Shown: positions 15,946 through 24,086, counted from the stretch's first letter. The stretch is DNA of 64,000 nt from JAEVLT01 sp044598425 (GCA_044598425.1 CP172536.1:1488001-1552000); one strand, 5' to 3'. The notes: generated by a model not told the origin, from the sequence alone. Program-made: numbers and translations.

Positions 15946-16890
15946 GTGACATTTATTCATTCTGTTACAGGACCTGTTGATTCTTCCAAATTAGGCTTGA
16001 CGTTGATTCATGAGCATATGCGTGTACGCTCTGAGTCTGTATTTGTACAGTTTCCCCATTTGCATGATGAAGAGAAAGAGTTTGCTAAAGCAGTGGCGCA
16101 AGTGAACAAGGTCAAAGAACTTGGTGTTCAAACCATCTGTGATCCAACTGTTATGGAACTTGGCCGTGATATTCGCTTTATTGAGAGAGTCGCTCGCGAA
16201 ACGGGGGTTCAAATTATTGCCGCTACAGGAATCTACACGTATCACTATATCCCGCCACACTTCCAAAATCGTGATATTGATTATATGGCCGATCTGTTTG
16301 TCCGAGATATTGAAGTCGGAATTCAAAACACATCCATTAAGGCAGGCTTTTTAAAATGTGCGGCTGATGCACAAGGAATAACCCCGGATGTGGAAAAGGT
16401 GATTCGTGCAGCAGCACGTGCACATAAACGAACAGGTGTACCGATTATGACTCACTCTCATCCCGGAACCCGAAATGGTCTAAAGCAGCTTGACATTCTT
16501 TTGGAAGAGGGAGTGAACCCGGAGCGGATTCTAATTGGGCATACGGGAGATACCGATAACTTGGAGTATATTTTGAAAGTACTTGACAGTGGGGTATTTA
16601 TTGGAATGGATCGTTATGGCTTAACAAGTGAATGTGCAACGGAAAATCGAAACACGACCGTCATCGAACTTGCCAAACAAGGGTATGCGGACCGAATGTT
16701 TTTATCACAAGATCATTGTTGCACCATTGATTGGTTTCCAGAAGGAGCCGCTGAGCAAATGTTCCCAAAATGGACGATGAGTTTTGTGCTCGAAGAGGTC
16801 ATTCCAGAATTAAAAAGCAATGGTGTAACAGAGGAACAAATTAACATGATGATGATTGAGAATGCTCGCCGTTGGTTTGAAGGCAAGTAG
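15946..16890 (+). CDS. Phosphotriesterase-family metal hydrolase (lactonase/PHP-like)
   Basis: An amidohydrolase-superfamily TIM barrel of about 314 residues. The metal ligands are all visible: LIHEHM near the N terminus, the carbamylated lysine in FLKCAADA, histidines in MTHSHP and IGHTGDTD, and the aspartate in SQDHC. The open frame begins at 15928, but AAAGGGGAG lies within those first codons, so the GTG at 15946 is the likely start. Family members hydrolyse lactones, carboxyl esters or phosphotriesters. The cre box points to a role in carbon source use, for example sugar lactone hydrolysis, rather than organophosphate detoxification. Confidence 0.87.
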   Translation: MTFIHSVTGPVDSSKLGLTLIHEHMRVRSESVFVQFPHLHDEEKEFAKAVAQVNKVKELGVQTICDPTVMELGRDIRFIERVARETGVQIIAATGIYTYHYIPPHFQNRDIDYMADLFVRDIEVGIQNTSIKAGFLKCAADAQGITPDVEKVIRAAARAHKRTGVPIMTHSHPGTRNGLKQLDILLEEGVNPERILIGHTGDTDNLEYILKVLDSGVFIGMDRYGLTSECATENRNTTVIELAKQGYADRMFLSQDHCCTIDWFPEGAAEQMFPKWTMSFVLEEVIPELKSNGVTEEQINMMMIENARRWFEGK

Positions 16891-17002
16891 AAATCAGCAA
16901 TCGTTCATACGATATTTTATGAAAACGTGCAAACATTGTTAATTTTCCTTGTCCTTAAGGCGGATCGGGCTTTGTTGAATAAACCGCAATCTAAAGCGCA
17001 GG

Positions 17003-17018
17003 TGTGATCTATATCACA
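17003..17018. promoter_or_regulatory. Fnr/Crp-type box TGTGATCTATATCACA
   Basis: It fits the Bacillus Fnr consensus TGTGA-N6-TCACA exactly. Its centre is 28.5 bases before the first base of a perfect TATAAT at 17039-17044, which places it near -40.5 or -41.5 of the predicted start. That is the usual position for an Fnr-activated promoter. Confidence 0.65.
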
Positions 17019-17038
17019 AAAAACACCCGATTTATCAC

Positions 17039-17044
17039 TATAAT
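17039..17044 (+). promoter_or_regulatory. Perfect -10 element TATAAT of a predicted Fnr-dependent promoter
   Basis: No good -35 hexamer is present, as expected for an activator-dependent promoter. The predicted start of transcription is about 17051. Confidence 0.55.
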
Positions 17045-17050
17045 GAAGGT

Positions 17051-17160
17051 AAAAACAGTGTGGATGAAAATATGGATTTAACAACGGATCCAAATGGTCT
17101 AACAAACAAGTTTTTATAAAATTTTTTAAGACACTAACCTGAAAAAGTGAGTGTCTTTTT
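17051..17160 (+). ncRNA. Candidate Fnr-activated small RNA, about 110 nt
   Basis: A predicted transcript runs from the start near 17051 to an intrinsic terminator at 17129-17160. It contains no convincing coding sequence: a 19-codon GTG frame (17060-17119) has its only ribosome-site-like bases upstream of the predicted start. The combination of Fnr box, TATAAT and terminator with almost nothing between suggests a regulatory RNA in the manner of E. coli FnrS. I do not recognise the sequence. A remnant of a deleted anaerobic gene is the main alternative. Confidence 0.4.
17129..17160 (+). terminator. Intrinsic terminator (AGACACT/AGTGTCT stem)
   Basis: A 7-bp stem with a 14-base loop is followed directly by five T. 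It would end the candidate small RNA and isolate sspH from upstream transcription. Confidence 0.65.
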
Positions 17161-17256
17161 CATTGTTAATCTTTTTGTTCAAAGCAACCGTTTCACATAA
17201 TTTAACTCGCTAATGTAAATATTATATTTGTTCCAAAAGGAAAGGAGGCAGATAAA

Positions 17257-17436
17257 ATGGACGTACAACGGGCGCAAGAAATTTCATTTTCACCCGTTAT
17301 GGCCAATGTAAGCTATAACGGAAAACCGATCTACATTGAACATGTGGATCAGCAAAATGGAATGGCTACCATTCATCCTCTTGAAGAACCAAATAAGAAA
17401 CAAAATGTTGCTGTATCCAGTCTAAATGAACAATAA
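17257..17436 (+). CDS. sspH: Small acid-soluble spore protein, H type
   Basis: A 59-residue protein starting MDVQRAQEISFSPVMANVSY and ending VAVSSLNEQ. The pattern of an RAxEI/L start, ANVxYxGxPxxI, HVD and a final VxVxxLxE is that of SspH-family minor spore proteins. AAAGGAGG lies eight bases before the ATG. Such proteins are made in the forespore under sigma G and bind spore DNA or core components. The gene stands alone between two terminators. It is the clearest sign in the window that the organism forms endospores. Confidence 0.9.
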   Translation: MDVQRAQEISFSPVMANVSYNGKPIYIEHVDQQNGMATIHPLEEPNKKQNVAVSSLNEQ

Positions 17437-17453
17437 CAGGTTAGTATGAAGAA

Positions 17454-17490
17454 AAGAAGGACTACATTTAACGGTGTGTCCTTCTTTCGT
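17454..17490 (+). terminator. Intrinsic terminator of sspH
   Basis: AAGAAGGAC and GTCCTTCTT form a 9-bp stem with a 15-base loop, followed by a T-rich tail, just after the sspH stop. Confidence 0.75.
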
Positions 17491-17628
17491 TGTTTTCGGG
17501 TGTTACCATTCTACTATTTATTTCAAAATTGAAGTGGTTAACGAAAAAATGACCCTCCTAAAGAAGGCCAATAGACAGATTTGGTTAAAAGAGAATATTA
17601 TTTCAATTTTTAAATAATAAAAAGGTTG

Positions 17629-17657
17629 TTGACACATACGTTTTTAAGTATTATTAT
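17629..17657 (+). promoter_or_regulatory. Sigma-A promoter of mhqR
   Basis: TTGACA (17629-17634), a 17-base spacer and TATTAT (17652-17657) form a near-consensus promoter. The operator begins two bases later, so a bound repressor would block initiation. Confidence 0.8.
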
Positions 17658-17658
17658 T

Positions 17659-17674
17659 ATCTCGTATTCAAGAT
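17659..17674. promoter_or_regulatory. MhqR-type operator ATCTCGTATTCAAGAT before mhqR
   Basis: A quasi-palindrome matching the sites at 13827-13842 (exact reverse complement) and 18154-18169. It overlaps the expected transcription start of mhqR, which indicates autorepression. Confidence 0.8.
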
Positions 17675-17709
17675 ATTTTAATTCAAAGTTGTTTAGGGAG
17701 GTGGTTCGA

Positions 17710-18138
17710 TTGGAAAGAAAATGCTCGAATTTGCCATACCTCGTTTTAATGCAAACATCTAAAGCAGTGCAGGATCGTATGAGATTGGAATTGACAAAAA
17801 ATAACCTTAGTTTAACGGAATTTTCTGTTTTAGAGGTGCTTTATTTTAAGGCTAAACAAACGATTCAACAAATTGGCAACAGGGTGCTGATATCAAGTGG
17901 ATCAATGACCTATGTGATCGATAAATTGGAAAAAAGAGGCTTATTAAAGCGGATTGCATGTCTTGATGATCGCAGAGCTATTCATGTAGCACTAACAAAT
18001 GAAGGAAATCGTTTAATGGTGAACATCATGCCAAAACATCAGGAACTGGTTGAATACATCTTTGGTTCTTTAAACAATAATGAAGCCGAGCAGTTGGCTA
18101 AACTGTTGAAAAAGGTAAATGAACGAGCGAATCATTGA
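17710..18138 (+). CDS. mhqR: MarR-family repressor, MhqR-like
   Basis: A 142-residue winged-helix MarR regulator, close in size to B. subtilis MhqR. The recognition region is TIQQIGNRVLISSGSMTYVI and the wing is RIACLDDRRAIHVALT. The open frame extends to 17626, but that would place the promoter and operator inside the gene. TTG 17710 follows GGGAGGTGG at the right distance and is the likely start. MhqR-type repressors control ring-cleaving dioxygenases and reductases for quinones and catechols. Here the genes downstream and the three matching operators support that role. How it senses its inducer is not visible from the sequence. Confidence 0.88.
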   Translation: MERKCSNLPYLVLMQTSKAVQDRMRLELTKNNLSLTEFSVLEVLYFKAKQTIQQIGNRVLISSGSMTYVIDKLEKRGLLKRIACLDDRRAIHVALTNEGNRLMVNIMPKHQELVEYIFGSLNNNEAEQLAKLLKKVNERANH

Positions 18139-18153
18139 TTTTTTTGGTTCTAA

Positions 18154-18169
18154 ATCTTGCATTCGAGAT
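18154..18169. promoter_or_regulatory. MhqR-type operator ATCTTGCATTCGAGAT before mhqO
   Basis: Third copy of the 16-bp site. It lies between mhqR and mhqO and appears to overlap a weak promoter (TTGGTT at 18144-18149 with GATAAA 17 bases later). Confidence 0.8.
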
Positions 18170-18337
18170 AAAAAACTCGCATTAGTAGGTCCTGGCCAAT
18201 ACGCTCTAGATGCATTTTTATTTTAAAATATCTTTGATTAAAGATTCTTGAAGTAAAATAAATAGTAAGAATTAGACAGGAAATAATAAATATACATTTA
18301 TGATTGTGGATAAATGCATGAACAAGGAGTGTGAAAA

Positions 18338-19276
18338 ATGATTAAGAAAACAATGGGGATCCATCATATCACAGCCATTGTGGGTCATCCTCAAGAGAAT
18401 GTAGATTTCTACGCAGCAATTTTGGGTTTGCGTTTAGTCAAGCAAACGGTTAATTTTGATGACCCGGAGACTTATCACTTATACTTCGGGAATCAAGGAG
18501 GACAACCAGGAACAATCATCACATTTTTCCCATGGCCTGATGCTTACCAAGGGGTGATCGGAGACGGTCAAGTTGGGGTTACTTCTTATGTCGTTCCGAA
18601 AGACGCCATGGAATTTTGGGAAAAAAGGCTTGAGAAGTTCAATGTTCCTTTTACAAAAATGGAACGTTTCGGCGAGCGCTATTTGGAATTTGATGATCCA
18701 CATGGACTTCATTTGGAAATCGTCGAAAGGGAAGAAGGAGAAAACAATACATGGACCTTCGGTGAAGTGACCCCTGAAGTTGCCATTAAAGGTTTTGGCG
18801 GTGCTACCCTTTTATCCGCTCAGCCGAACAAAACAGCCGAATTGTTAGAAAATGTTTTGGGACTTGAACGAGTCGGAACACAAGGAGATTTCATCCGTTT
18901 TCGTTCAGTAGCTGAGATTGGAAATATAATTGACCTTAAATTAACTCCGATTGGCCGGGGAAAAATGGGTGTTGGTACGGTACATCATATTGCTTGGCGT
19001 GCGAAGGATGATCAGGATCAATTGGATTGGAAGAAGTATATTGAGAGTAATGGGTATGGTGTCACGCCAGTCCAAGATCGAAATTACTTTAATGCCATAT
19101 ACTTCAGGGAATATGGCGAAATCCTATTTGAAATCGCAACGGATCCTCCGGGATTCGCTCGTGATGAACCGCTAGCGACAATGGGCGGAAAATTGATGCT
19201 CCCTGCGCAATATGAACCTTATCGAGGACAGATTGAACGAGGATTGCTTCCGTTTGAAGTAAGAGAATTGGACTGA
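18338..19276 (+). CDS. mhqO: Ring-cleaving extradiol dioxygenase, MhqO/MhqA-like
   Basis: A 312-residue protein with two vicinal-oxygen-chelate (glyoxalase-fold) modules. The likely iron ligands are His in GIHHITAIVG at the N terminus, His in VHHIAWRAKD (about residue 215) and Glu in EILFEIATDPPGF (about residue 265). The length equals that of B. subtilis MhqO as I recall it. AAGGAGTG precedes the ATG. It is thought to open the ring of hydroquinone- or catechol-type compounds, so detoxifying them. It heads a compact run of four genes downstream of an MhqR operator. Confidence 0.88.
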   Translation: MIKKTMGIHHITAIVGHPQENVDFYAAILGLRLVKQTVNFDDPETYHLYFGNQGGQPGTIITFFPWPDAYQGVIGDGQVGVTSYVVPKDAMEFWEKRLEKFNVPFTKMERFGERYLEFDDPHGLHLEIVEREEGENNTWTFGEVTPEVAIKGFGGATLLSAQPNKTAELLENVLGLERVGTQGDFIRFRSVAEIGNIIDLKLTPIGRGKMGVGTVHHIAWRAKDDQDQLDWKKYIESNGYGVTPVQDRNYFNAIYFREYGEILFEIATDPPGFARDEPLATMGGKLMLPAQYEPYRGQIERGLLPFEVRELD

Positions 19277-19299
19277 TTTTATAAAAGGGACTGATTTCT

Positions 19300-19908
19300 T
19301 TGCGACCAATTGATCCATCCAAAAATACTGAAAGAGAAAATTATAAATTTTTAATTGGAAGTATTATACCTAGACCCATTGCTTTTGTCACAACAATTTC
19401 GAAAGACGGTGTTTTCAATGGAGCGCCCTTTAGTTATTTTAATATCGTGGCGTCGAATCCCCCAATGATTTCATTGGCAATTCAACGGACTAAGGGCAGA
19501 CAAAAAGATACAGCGAGAAATATCATTGAGTCCAAGGAATTTGTTGTCCATATCGTGGACGAACAAAATGTTGAAAAAGTGAATAAAACGGCTGCGACTC
19601 TACCTCCTGAGCAGAGTGAAATAGAGTTAGCGAACTTAACCCCAGTAGAAAGTCATAAAATTTCTGTGCCAGGTATACAAGAAGCAAAAATACGAATGGA
19701 ATGTTTATTAGAGCATTCTTTAGAATTGGGTAGTTCAGAATCGCCCGTGTGTGATCTGATTATCGGAAAAGTTGTGCAATTTCATATAGAAAATGACATT
19801 TATGAAAATGGAAGAATTAGTCCCAAGGGCTTAGCCGCTGTAGGCCGCTTAGCGGGTAATGATTACGCAAAAATTGGCGAAATTTTTGAAATTGAAAGAC
19901 CTGAATAA
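19300..19908 (+). CDS. Flavin reductase-like FMN-binding protein
   Basis: A 202-residue split-barrel protein of the flavoprotein oxygenase/flavin reductase family (DIM6/NTAB group). The FMN-binding region begins LIGSIIPRPIAFVTTISKDG and continues NGAPFSYFNIVASNPP and RKDTARNI-like RQKDTARNI. The TTG start follows AGGGA. It lies 23 bases after mhqO and just before mhqD. It probably supplies reduced flavin or reduces quinone-type compounds within the same response. I do not recall a counterpart inside the B. subtilis mhqNOP or mhqED operons, so its presence here may be a lineage variation. Confidence 0.8.
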   Translation: MRPIDPSKNTERENYKFLIGSIIPRPIAFVTTISKDGVFNGAPFSYFNIVASNPPMISLAIQRTKGRQKDTARNIIESKEFVVHIVDEQNVEKVNKTAATLPPEQSEIELANLTPVESHKISVPGIQEAKIRMECLLEHSLELGSSESPVCDLIIGKVVQFHIENDIYENGRISPKGLAAVGRLAGNDYAKIGEIFEIERPE

Positions 19909-19936
19909 AACCTTTTTACCTTCTGGAGGGAGAAAA

Positions 19937-20551
19937 ATGAAACATCTATTCAATAAGGGGCAAGATCCAGCAAAACCAACGCTGTTGTTGCTTCACGGCA
20001 CTGGCGGAAATGAATTAGACTTGTTGCCTCTTGCAGGAAGAATTGATGATGAAGCGTCAATTTTAAGCGTCCGCGGGAATGTATTGGAAAATGGAATGCC
20101 ACGATTTTTTCGCAGATTAGCTGAAGGGGTGTTTGATGAAGAAGATCTAATTTTCCGAACGAAAGAATTAAATCAGTTTCTTGATGAAGCAGCAGAAAAG
20201 TATGATTTTGCCCGGGATCATATTGTTGCAATAGGATACTCAAATGGAGCCAATATGGCAGCGAGTTTAATGTTTCACCATCAAAATGCATTAAAGGGTG
20301 CCATTCTTCATCATCCAATGGTGCCTAGAAGAGGAATCGAGCTTCCTGACTTAACAGGGAAATCTGTGTTTATTGCAGCTGGAACCAATGATCCCATCTG
20401 CTCGCCAATGGAATCTGCCGAATTACAAACCTTGTTAGAAAAGGCGAAAGCAGATGTTGTACTTCATTGGGAAAACAGAGGTCATCAATTAACGGCTGAA
20501 GAAGTAGAAGCTGCTGCACAGTGGTACCGGCAGGTTTTTGTGAAAAACTAA
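19937..20551 (+). CDS. mhqD: Alpha/beta-hydrolase (carboxylesterase), MhqD-like
   Basis: A 204-residue esterase of the phospholipase/carboxylesterase family. The oxyanion region is LLLHGTGGNELDLLPLA. The nucleophile is the serine in IGYSNGANMA (about residue 105), with the aspartate in AGTNDPICSP and the histidine in NRGHQLT. The ATG at 19937 follows GGAGGG; the open frame upstream overlaps the flavin reductase gene and was not used. B. subtilis MhqD belongs to the MhqR regulon next to a ring-cleaving enzyme. It may hydrolyse ring-cleavage products. Confidence 0.85.
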   Translation: MKHLFNKGQDPAKPTLLLLHGTGGNELDLLPLAGRIDDEASILSVRGNVLENGMPRFFRRLAEGVFDEEDLIFRTKELNQFLDEAAEKYDFARDHIVAIGYSNGANMAASLMFHHQNALKGAILHHPMVPRRGIELPDLTGKSVFIAAGTNDPICSPMESAELQTLLEKAKADVVLHWENRGHQLTAEEVEAAAQWYRQVFVKN

Positions 20552-20602
20552 TTTTTTCTCGAATTTTTTAAAAATAGATAGTAAATTTAGGAGGTTTTCA
20601 AT

Positions 20603-21004
20603 ATGATGGATTTTGGATTATTGATCATTCGAGTAATGGTTGGATTTGTATTCTTTTATTATGGAGGACAAAAACTATTCGGATGGTTTGGAGGCTATGG
20701 AATTAAAGGGACAGGCGGATTTTTTGAGTCAATGGGAGTAAAGCCGGGAAATGTAGCCGCAACTCTAAGTGGTATCGCAGAATTAGCAGCAGGACTTCAA
20801 TTCATTTTCGGTTTATTTTTGCCATTAGGAGCCGTGTTAATAACGATTGTAATGATCGGTGCTATTGCAAAGGTTCATGGGTCTAAAGGCTTTTCCAATA
20901 CTGCAGGCGGCTTCGAATACAACCTCATGCTAATCGTCGTCTCAATCGGTCTTGCATTAATTGGGCCAGGAGCCTATTCGCTTTCTTCTTATTTAGGAAT
21001 GTAA
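20603..21004 (+). CDS. mhqP: DoxX-family membrane protein, MhqP-like
   Basis: A 133-residue protein with four predicted membrane helices. It starts MMDFGLLIIRVMVGFVFFYY and has the DoxX signature GGQKLFGWFGG...GTGGFFESMG. GGAGG lies nine bases before the ATG. MhqP is the DoxX member of the B. subtilis MhqR regulon. DoxX proteins are linked to thiol/redox stress and quinone handling at the membrane. It is the last gene before a terminator. Confidence 0.85.
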   Translation: MMDFGLLIIRVMVGFVFFYYGGQKLFGWFGGYGIKGTGGFFESMGVKPGNVAATLSGIAELAAGLQFIFGLFLPLGAVLITIVMIGAIAKVHGSKGFSNTAGGFEYNLMLIVVSIGLALIGPGAYSLSSYLGM

Positions 21005-21078
21005 TTACCAGGAAGGTTGCAGGGATCGTTACTTAATAGACAGAAAATATTTTTGTTGGTTTGTTAATGATCATTTTT

Positions 21079-21113
21079 AAACGCACTGTGAATTTTCACA
21101 AGTGCGTTTTGTC
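21079..21113 (+). terminator. Intrinsic terminator of the mhq gene run
   Basis: AAACGCACTGTGAA pairs with TTCACAAGTGCGTTT with a single bulge, and T follows. It ends the 18338-21004 transcription unit. Confidence 0.8.
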
Positions 21114-21244
21114 ATGTTGTTCAAGGAACAAGAGCAGATCTCCTAAAAACTATGTCAGATTTTCTGACATAAAAGAACTATTTTCCGGTTGAAAATAGTA
21201 AACTTTATTTATCATTTTTGCATAAACATAAGGAGTTCGAGAAG

Positions 21245-23416
21245 ATGGGGTCGTTTGGTTGGTTAGATGTCCGCAAAGGTCTGCCGCTATGGTGGTCGTA
21301 CCGATTAAATCAAAAGGAAACAGAAACGGTAGAAGAGATTTTTGAAGGAATTGCTAAAACACGTGTAGCCTTATTAACAGACTGGGCGAATGAACAATGG
21401 GACTTTATTGGAAATACCGCAGTGGAGCTGGAAAGGATTCCGCCCGCTGAATTAAATCAATACCTTCATCTACGGTTACAAAAAGGCACTTATTTTACAG
21501 AATTGTTTTTATTGAATTTGGACGGAGTTGTTACTTGTTCGACGCATACAAAGCACAAGGGAACTAGCTATGACAGAAAACGTTCTGCCATTTATCATCA
21601 GGCAATCCAGCACGTGCTCCAAACAAAATCATACATATTATATGGTCCGTTTCTGGATCCATTGACATTGCAAATCGGTGCGCGGACTTCAAATTTTCAT
21701 GACGAAGTCACGCTGTTGTTTTTACAACCGGTTTTTCAAAACGGAGAACTACATTCGATATTGGCAGGACGCGTTCCTAATGACGTCTTGGGGGATCTCA
21801 TTCAGCGGGAAGCCGGTCACGTATACCGGGATTCTGGTGATAATTATTTATTTATGGTGAAATCCATCTTGGATCCTAAAATTTCACCAGGAGTAGCGCT
21901 GTCCCGAAGCCGGTTTGAGGATCGAACTTTTACACTTGGCGATAACCTCAAGGATGGTGTGGATACAAAACATTGGGGAATGGTCAAGGTTGACAAGCAC
22001 ACAGAATTTGAAATTCGTTTTACGGATCCGGCGACAAAAGAATTACACCCCGGTGTGCAGAATACCATCCGGAACGGTGAAAATTTATTCGTTTCCTTCC
22101 CGGGCTACCCTGATTATCGCCATATCCCTGTCATCGGTAAAGGCGTTACCTTTCAATTACCCGGTTCCCCAGATATTTGGGGAATGATGTGTGAAGCAGA
22201 TTTAGAAGAAGTTTACCGCAATCGATCGATCAGCTGGAAGCTGGGGCAAACCTTTGCTATGTTTATGATTTTTGGTCTATTCATTGATCAAGCTGTAAAC
22301 TTTTTTGGCTTCCTTCCTGCCTGGGTTCGCTTTATGATTGAGGCGCTGTACGCTTTCTTTGCGACATACTTTTTTTATAAAAAAGCATTAACCCCTATTG
22401 TGTCTCGAATGAAACATATGACAGACATTATCCGTAAAATTTCGGAAGGCGGAGGGGATCTAACCATCCGCCTAGAGGACAGGCTGCTTTCGAATGATGA
22501 AACTGGCGGATTGGGGCGTTGGGTCAACAATCTCATTGATTCTCAGGATGAGCTAATGAGAAAAGTAAAAGCTGTTACCCTTGATGTGGAACAAAGTAAT
22601 GAATCGCTACGCGAAAAAACGGTTTATATTGAAAATGACTCGGTTACTGTCATTAAAAAAATGGAAGAAATGTTTGAAGGGATCAATCGACAGTTAACAG
22701 ATGTACAATCAGCAATGCACCAAGTGGACCAAATTAGCGAGACGTTAACAAGTTTGGAAAAATTATCTCAGGAACAGCTGTTACAGGCACAAGGGCAGGT
22801 AGACAGTATCGGAACAAAAATGAACCAGATCGTTGAAAAGGTCAATGACGCGCTTTCCTTGACAAATGAATTCACTGAACTTTCGAAGTATATTGAGAAA
22901 ATAGTTGAGACCATCAACCATATTGCTACCCAAACAAATTTGTTGGCCTTAAATGCAACCATTGAAGCTGCAAGAGCCGGAGAATATGGCAGGGGCTTTA
23001 CGGTTGTGGCCGAAGAAATCCGCAAGCTGTCTGAACAAACGACTATTGCTACTCATGAAATCAGCAATACCCTTGAAAAAATTGAGAGCAGCTCCCAGCA
23101 GGTACAAAAGGCCATTCAAGACAGCAGCAAAGAAGTAGAGAAAGGTTCTGACTTTGTCCGTATTGTGCAAGGTGTATTAATATCGATGTCTCAGGCATCG
23201 GCAACCCAACCAAACGTAACGGAACAAATGCGAGAGATCATCGCAAATATGGCCAGCATTAATGAACGAAACGCAAAAACAGTGGAAAGCGTAGATGCTT
23301 CTACTGGAAAAATGGTTTACCTCATTCAAGAGAGCCGGATTGATTCAGAGCAAAGCTCTCTGGTCGTATCAACCCTAAGAAGATTGGTCGATAAATTTAA
23401 GCTTTCGACGAAATAG
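21245..23416 (+). CDS. Methyl-accepting chemotaxis protein with N-terminal cache-like sensor and a central membrane hairpin
   Basis: A chemoreceptor of about 723 residues. The C-terminal signalling domain has the conserved hairpin TNLLALNATIEAARAGEYGR and AEEIRKLSEQT. A HAMP-like linker (GGGDLTIRL) precedes it. The 300-residue N-terminal region resembles a cache sensor. Unusually, there is no N-terminal membrane helix: two hydrophobic segments lie together after the sensor (about residues 330-375, AMFMIFGLFIDQAVNFF and FMIEALYAFFATYFFY). The sensor would then be cytoplasmic. ATG 21245 follows AAGGAG; an upstream ATG at 21218 would add nine residues without a better site. The ligand is unknown. 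It stands alone. Confidence 0.88.
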   Translation: MGSFGWLDVRKGLPLWWSYRLNQKETETVEEIFEGIAKTRVALLTDWANEQWDFIGNTAVELERIPPAELNQYLHLRLQKGTYFTELFLLNLDGVVTCSTHTKHKGTSYDRKRSAIYHQAIQHVLQTKSYILYGPFLDPLTLQIGARTSNFHDEVTLLFLQPVFQNGELHSILAGRVPNDVLGDLIQREAGHVYRDSGDNYLFMVKSILDPKISPGVALSRSRFEDRTFTLGDNLKDGVDTKHWGMVKVDKHTEFEIRFTDPATKELHPGVQNTIRNGENLFVSFPGYPDYRHIPVIGKGVTFQLPGSPDIWGMMCEADLEEVYRNRSISWKLGQTFAMFMIFGLFIDQAVNFFGFLPAWVRFMIEALYAFFATYFFYKKALTPIVSRMKHMTDIIRKISEGGGDLTIRLEDRLLSNDETGGLGRWVNNLIDSQDELMRKVKAVTLDVEQSNESLREKTVYIENDSVTVIKKMEEMFEGINRQLTDVQSAMHQVDQISETLTSLEKLSQEQLLQAQGQVDSIGTKMNQIVEKVNDALSLTNEFTELSKYIEKIVETINHIATQTNLLALNATIEAARAGEYGRGFTVVAEEIRKLSEQTTIATHEISNTLEKIESSSQQVQKAIQDSSKEVEKGSDFVRIVQGVLISMSQASATQPNVTEQMREIIANMASINERNAKTVESVDASTGKMVYLIQESRIDSEQSSLVVSTLRRLVDKFKLSTK

Positions 23417-23790
23417 CCTTTTCCATAAAAGAGTAGTCATTCTACTTCGAATTAGGCATGGTGAGGGAAAAGTTTGCGGTTGAGTATACAGTTTATGAGT
23501 TTATGAAATCGAATCCAGTATCCTTAAAGTGGTGAAAAAACGGCATTTTCTTTAATTTTCCAATTAAGGACAATTGAGCTAAACTAGGGTAGCCTTTTTG
23601 GCAAAAATATAGATTGTTGTATATGGAAAATTTCAACTATTATAAAAAGGCGGATTTTCTAGTTGGCGTCATTAAATCTACTCTTCATAGCTGTACTTTT
23701 TATAAAATTCTTGAAATCTTATATTTGATCGATTAGTATATTATTTATGAGTAAAGATTTTTAAAGATTTAATAATTTTTGTTAATAAAT
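23417..23790. other. Intergenic region before the first cobalamin riboswitch
   Basis: About 370 AT-rich bases without a credible gene. It must contain the promoter of the riboswitch-led operon, but I could not pick one with confidence. Confidence 0.4.
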
Positions 23791-23794
23791 TAGC

Positions 23795-23960
23795 TAAGAT
23801 GCCCATGGGCTTAATAGGGAATCTGGTGAAAGGCCAGAACTGTCCCCGCAACTGTGAGTGTGGACGAAATAGACAGGCCACTGTATCGTATATTCATTAA
23901 TATACTGGTATGGGAAGGGTCTAGAGTAGGAAGATACACAAGTCAGGAGACCTGTCTTAG
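23795..23960 (+). promoter_or_regulatory. Cobalamin riboswitch 1
   Basis: It contains the conserved core of the cobalamin aptamer: AATAGGGAATCTGGTG near 23814, CTGTCCCCGCAACTGTGA near 23841-23858, GCCACTGTA, TGGGAAGG, and the B12 box AAGTCAGGAGACCTG near 23940-23954. A terminator follows at 24055-24086. Binding of adenosylcobalamin is expected to favour termination and so reduce expression of the B12 genes. Confidence 0.92.
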
Positions 23961-24054
23961 TTTTTGTGGTTTCGATTTCTTCGGGGGTTGAGAAGATGGA
24001 ACGTTTGCGACAAAAAAAGGATGTCTTTTTTGAGTTTCTTTTCGCTAACGTTTT

Positions 24055-24086
24055 ATCCGTTCAACTTGAGTTGAACGGATTTTTTG
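24055..24086 (+). terminator. Terminator belonging to riboswitch 1
   Basis: ATCCGTTCAAC and GTTGAACGGAT form an 11-bp stem with a 4-base loop followed by T. No gene lies between this terminator and the second riboswitch, so polymerase must pass it to reach the operon. Confidence 0.88.

Noticed and set aside
17060..17119. 19-codon GTG peptide within the candidate small RNA
   Set aside because: Its ribosome-site-like bases (17045-17050) lie upstream of the predicted transcript start, so it would not be translated from that transcript.
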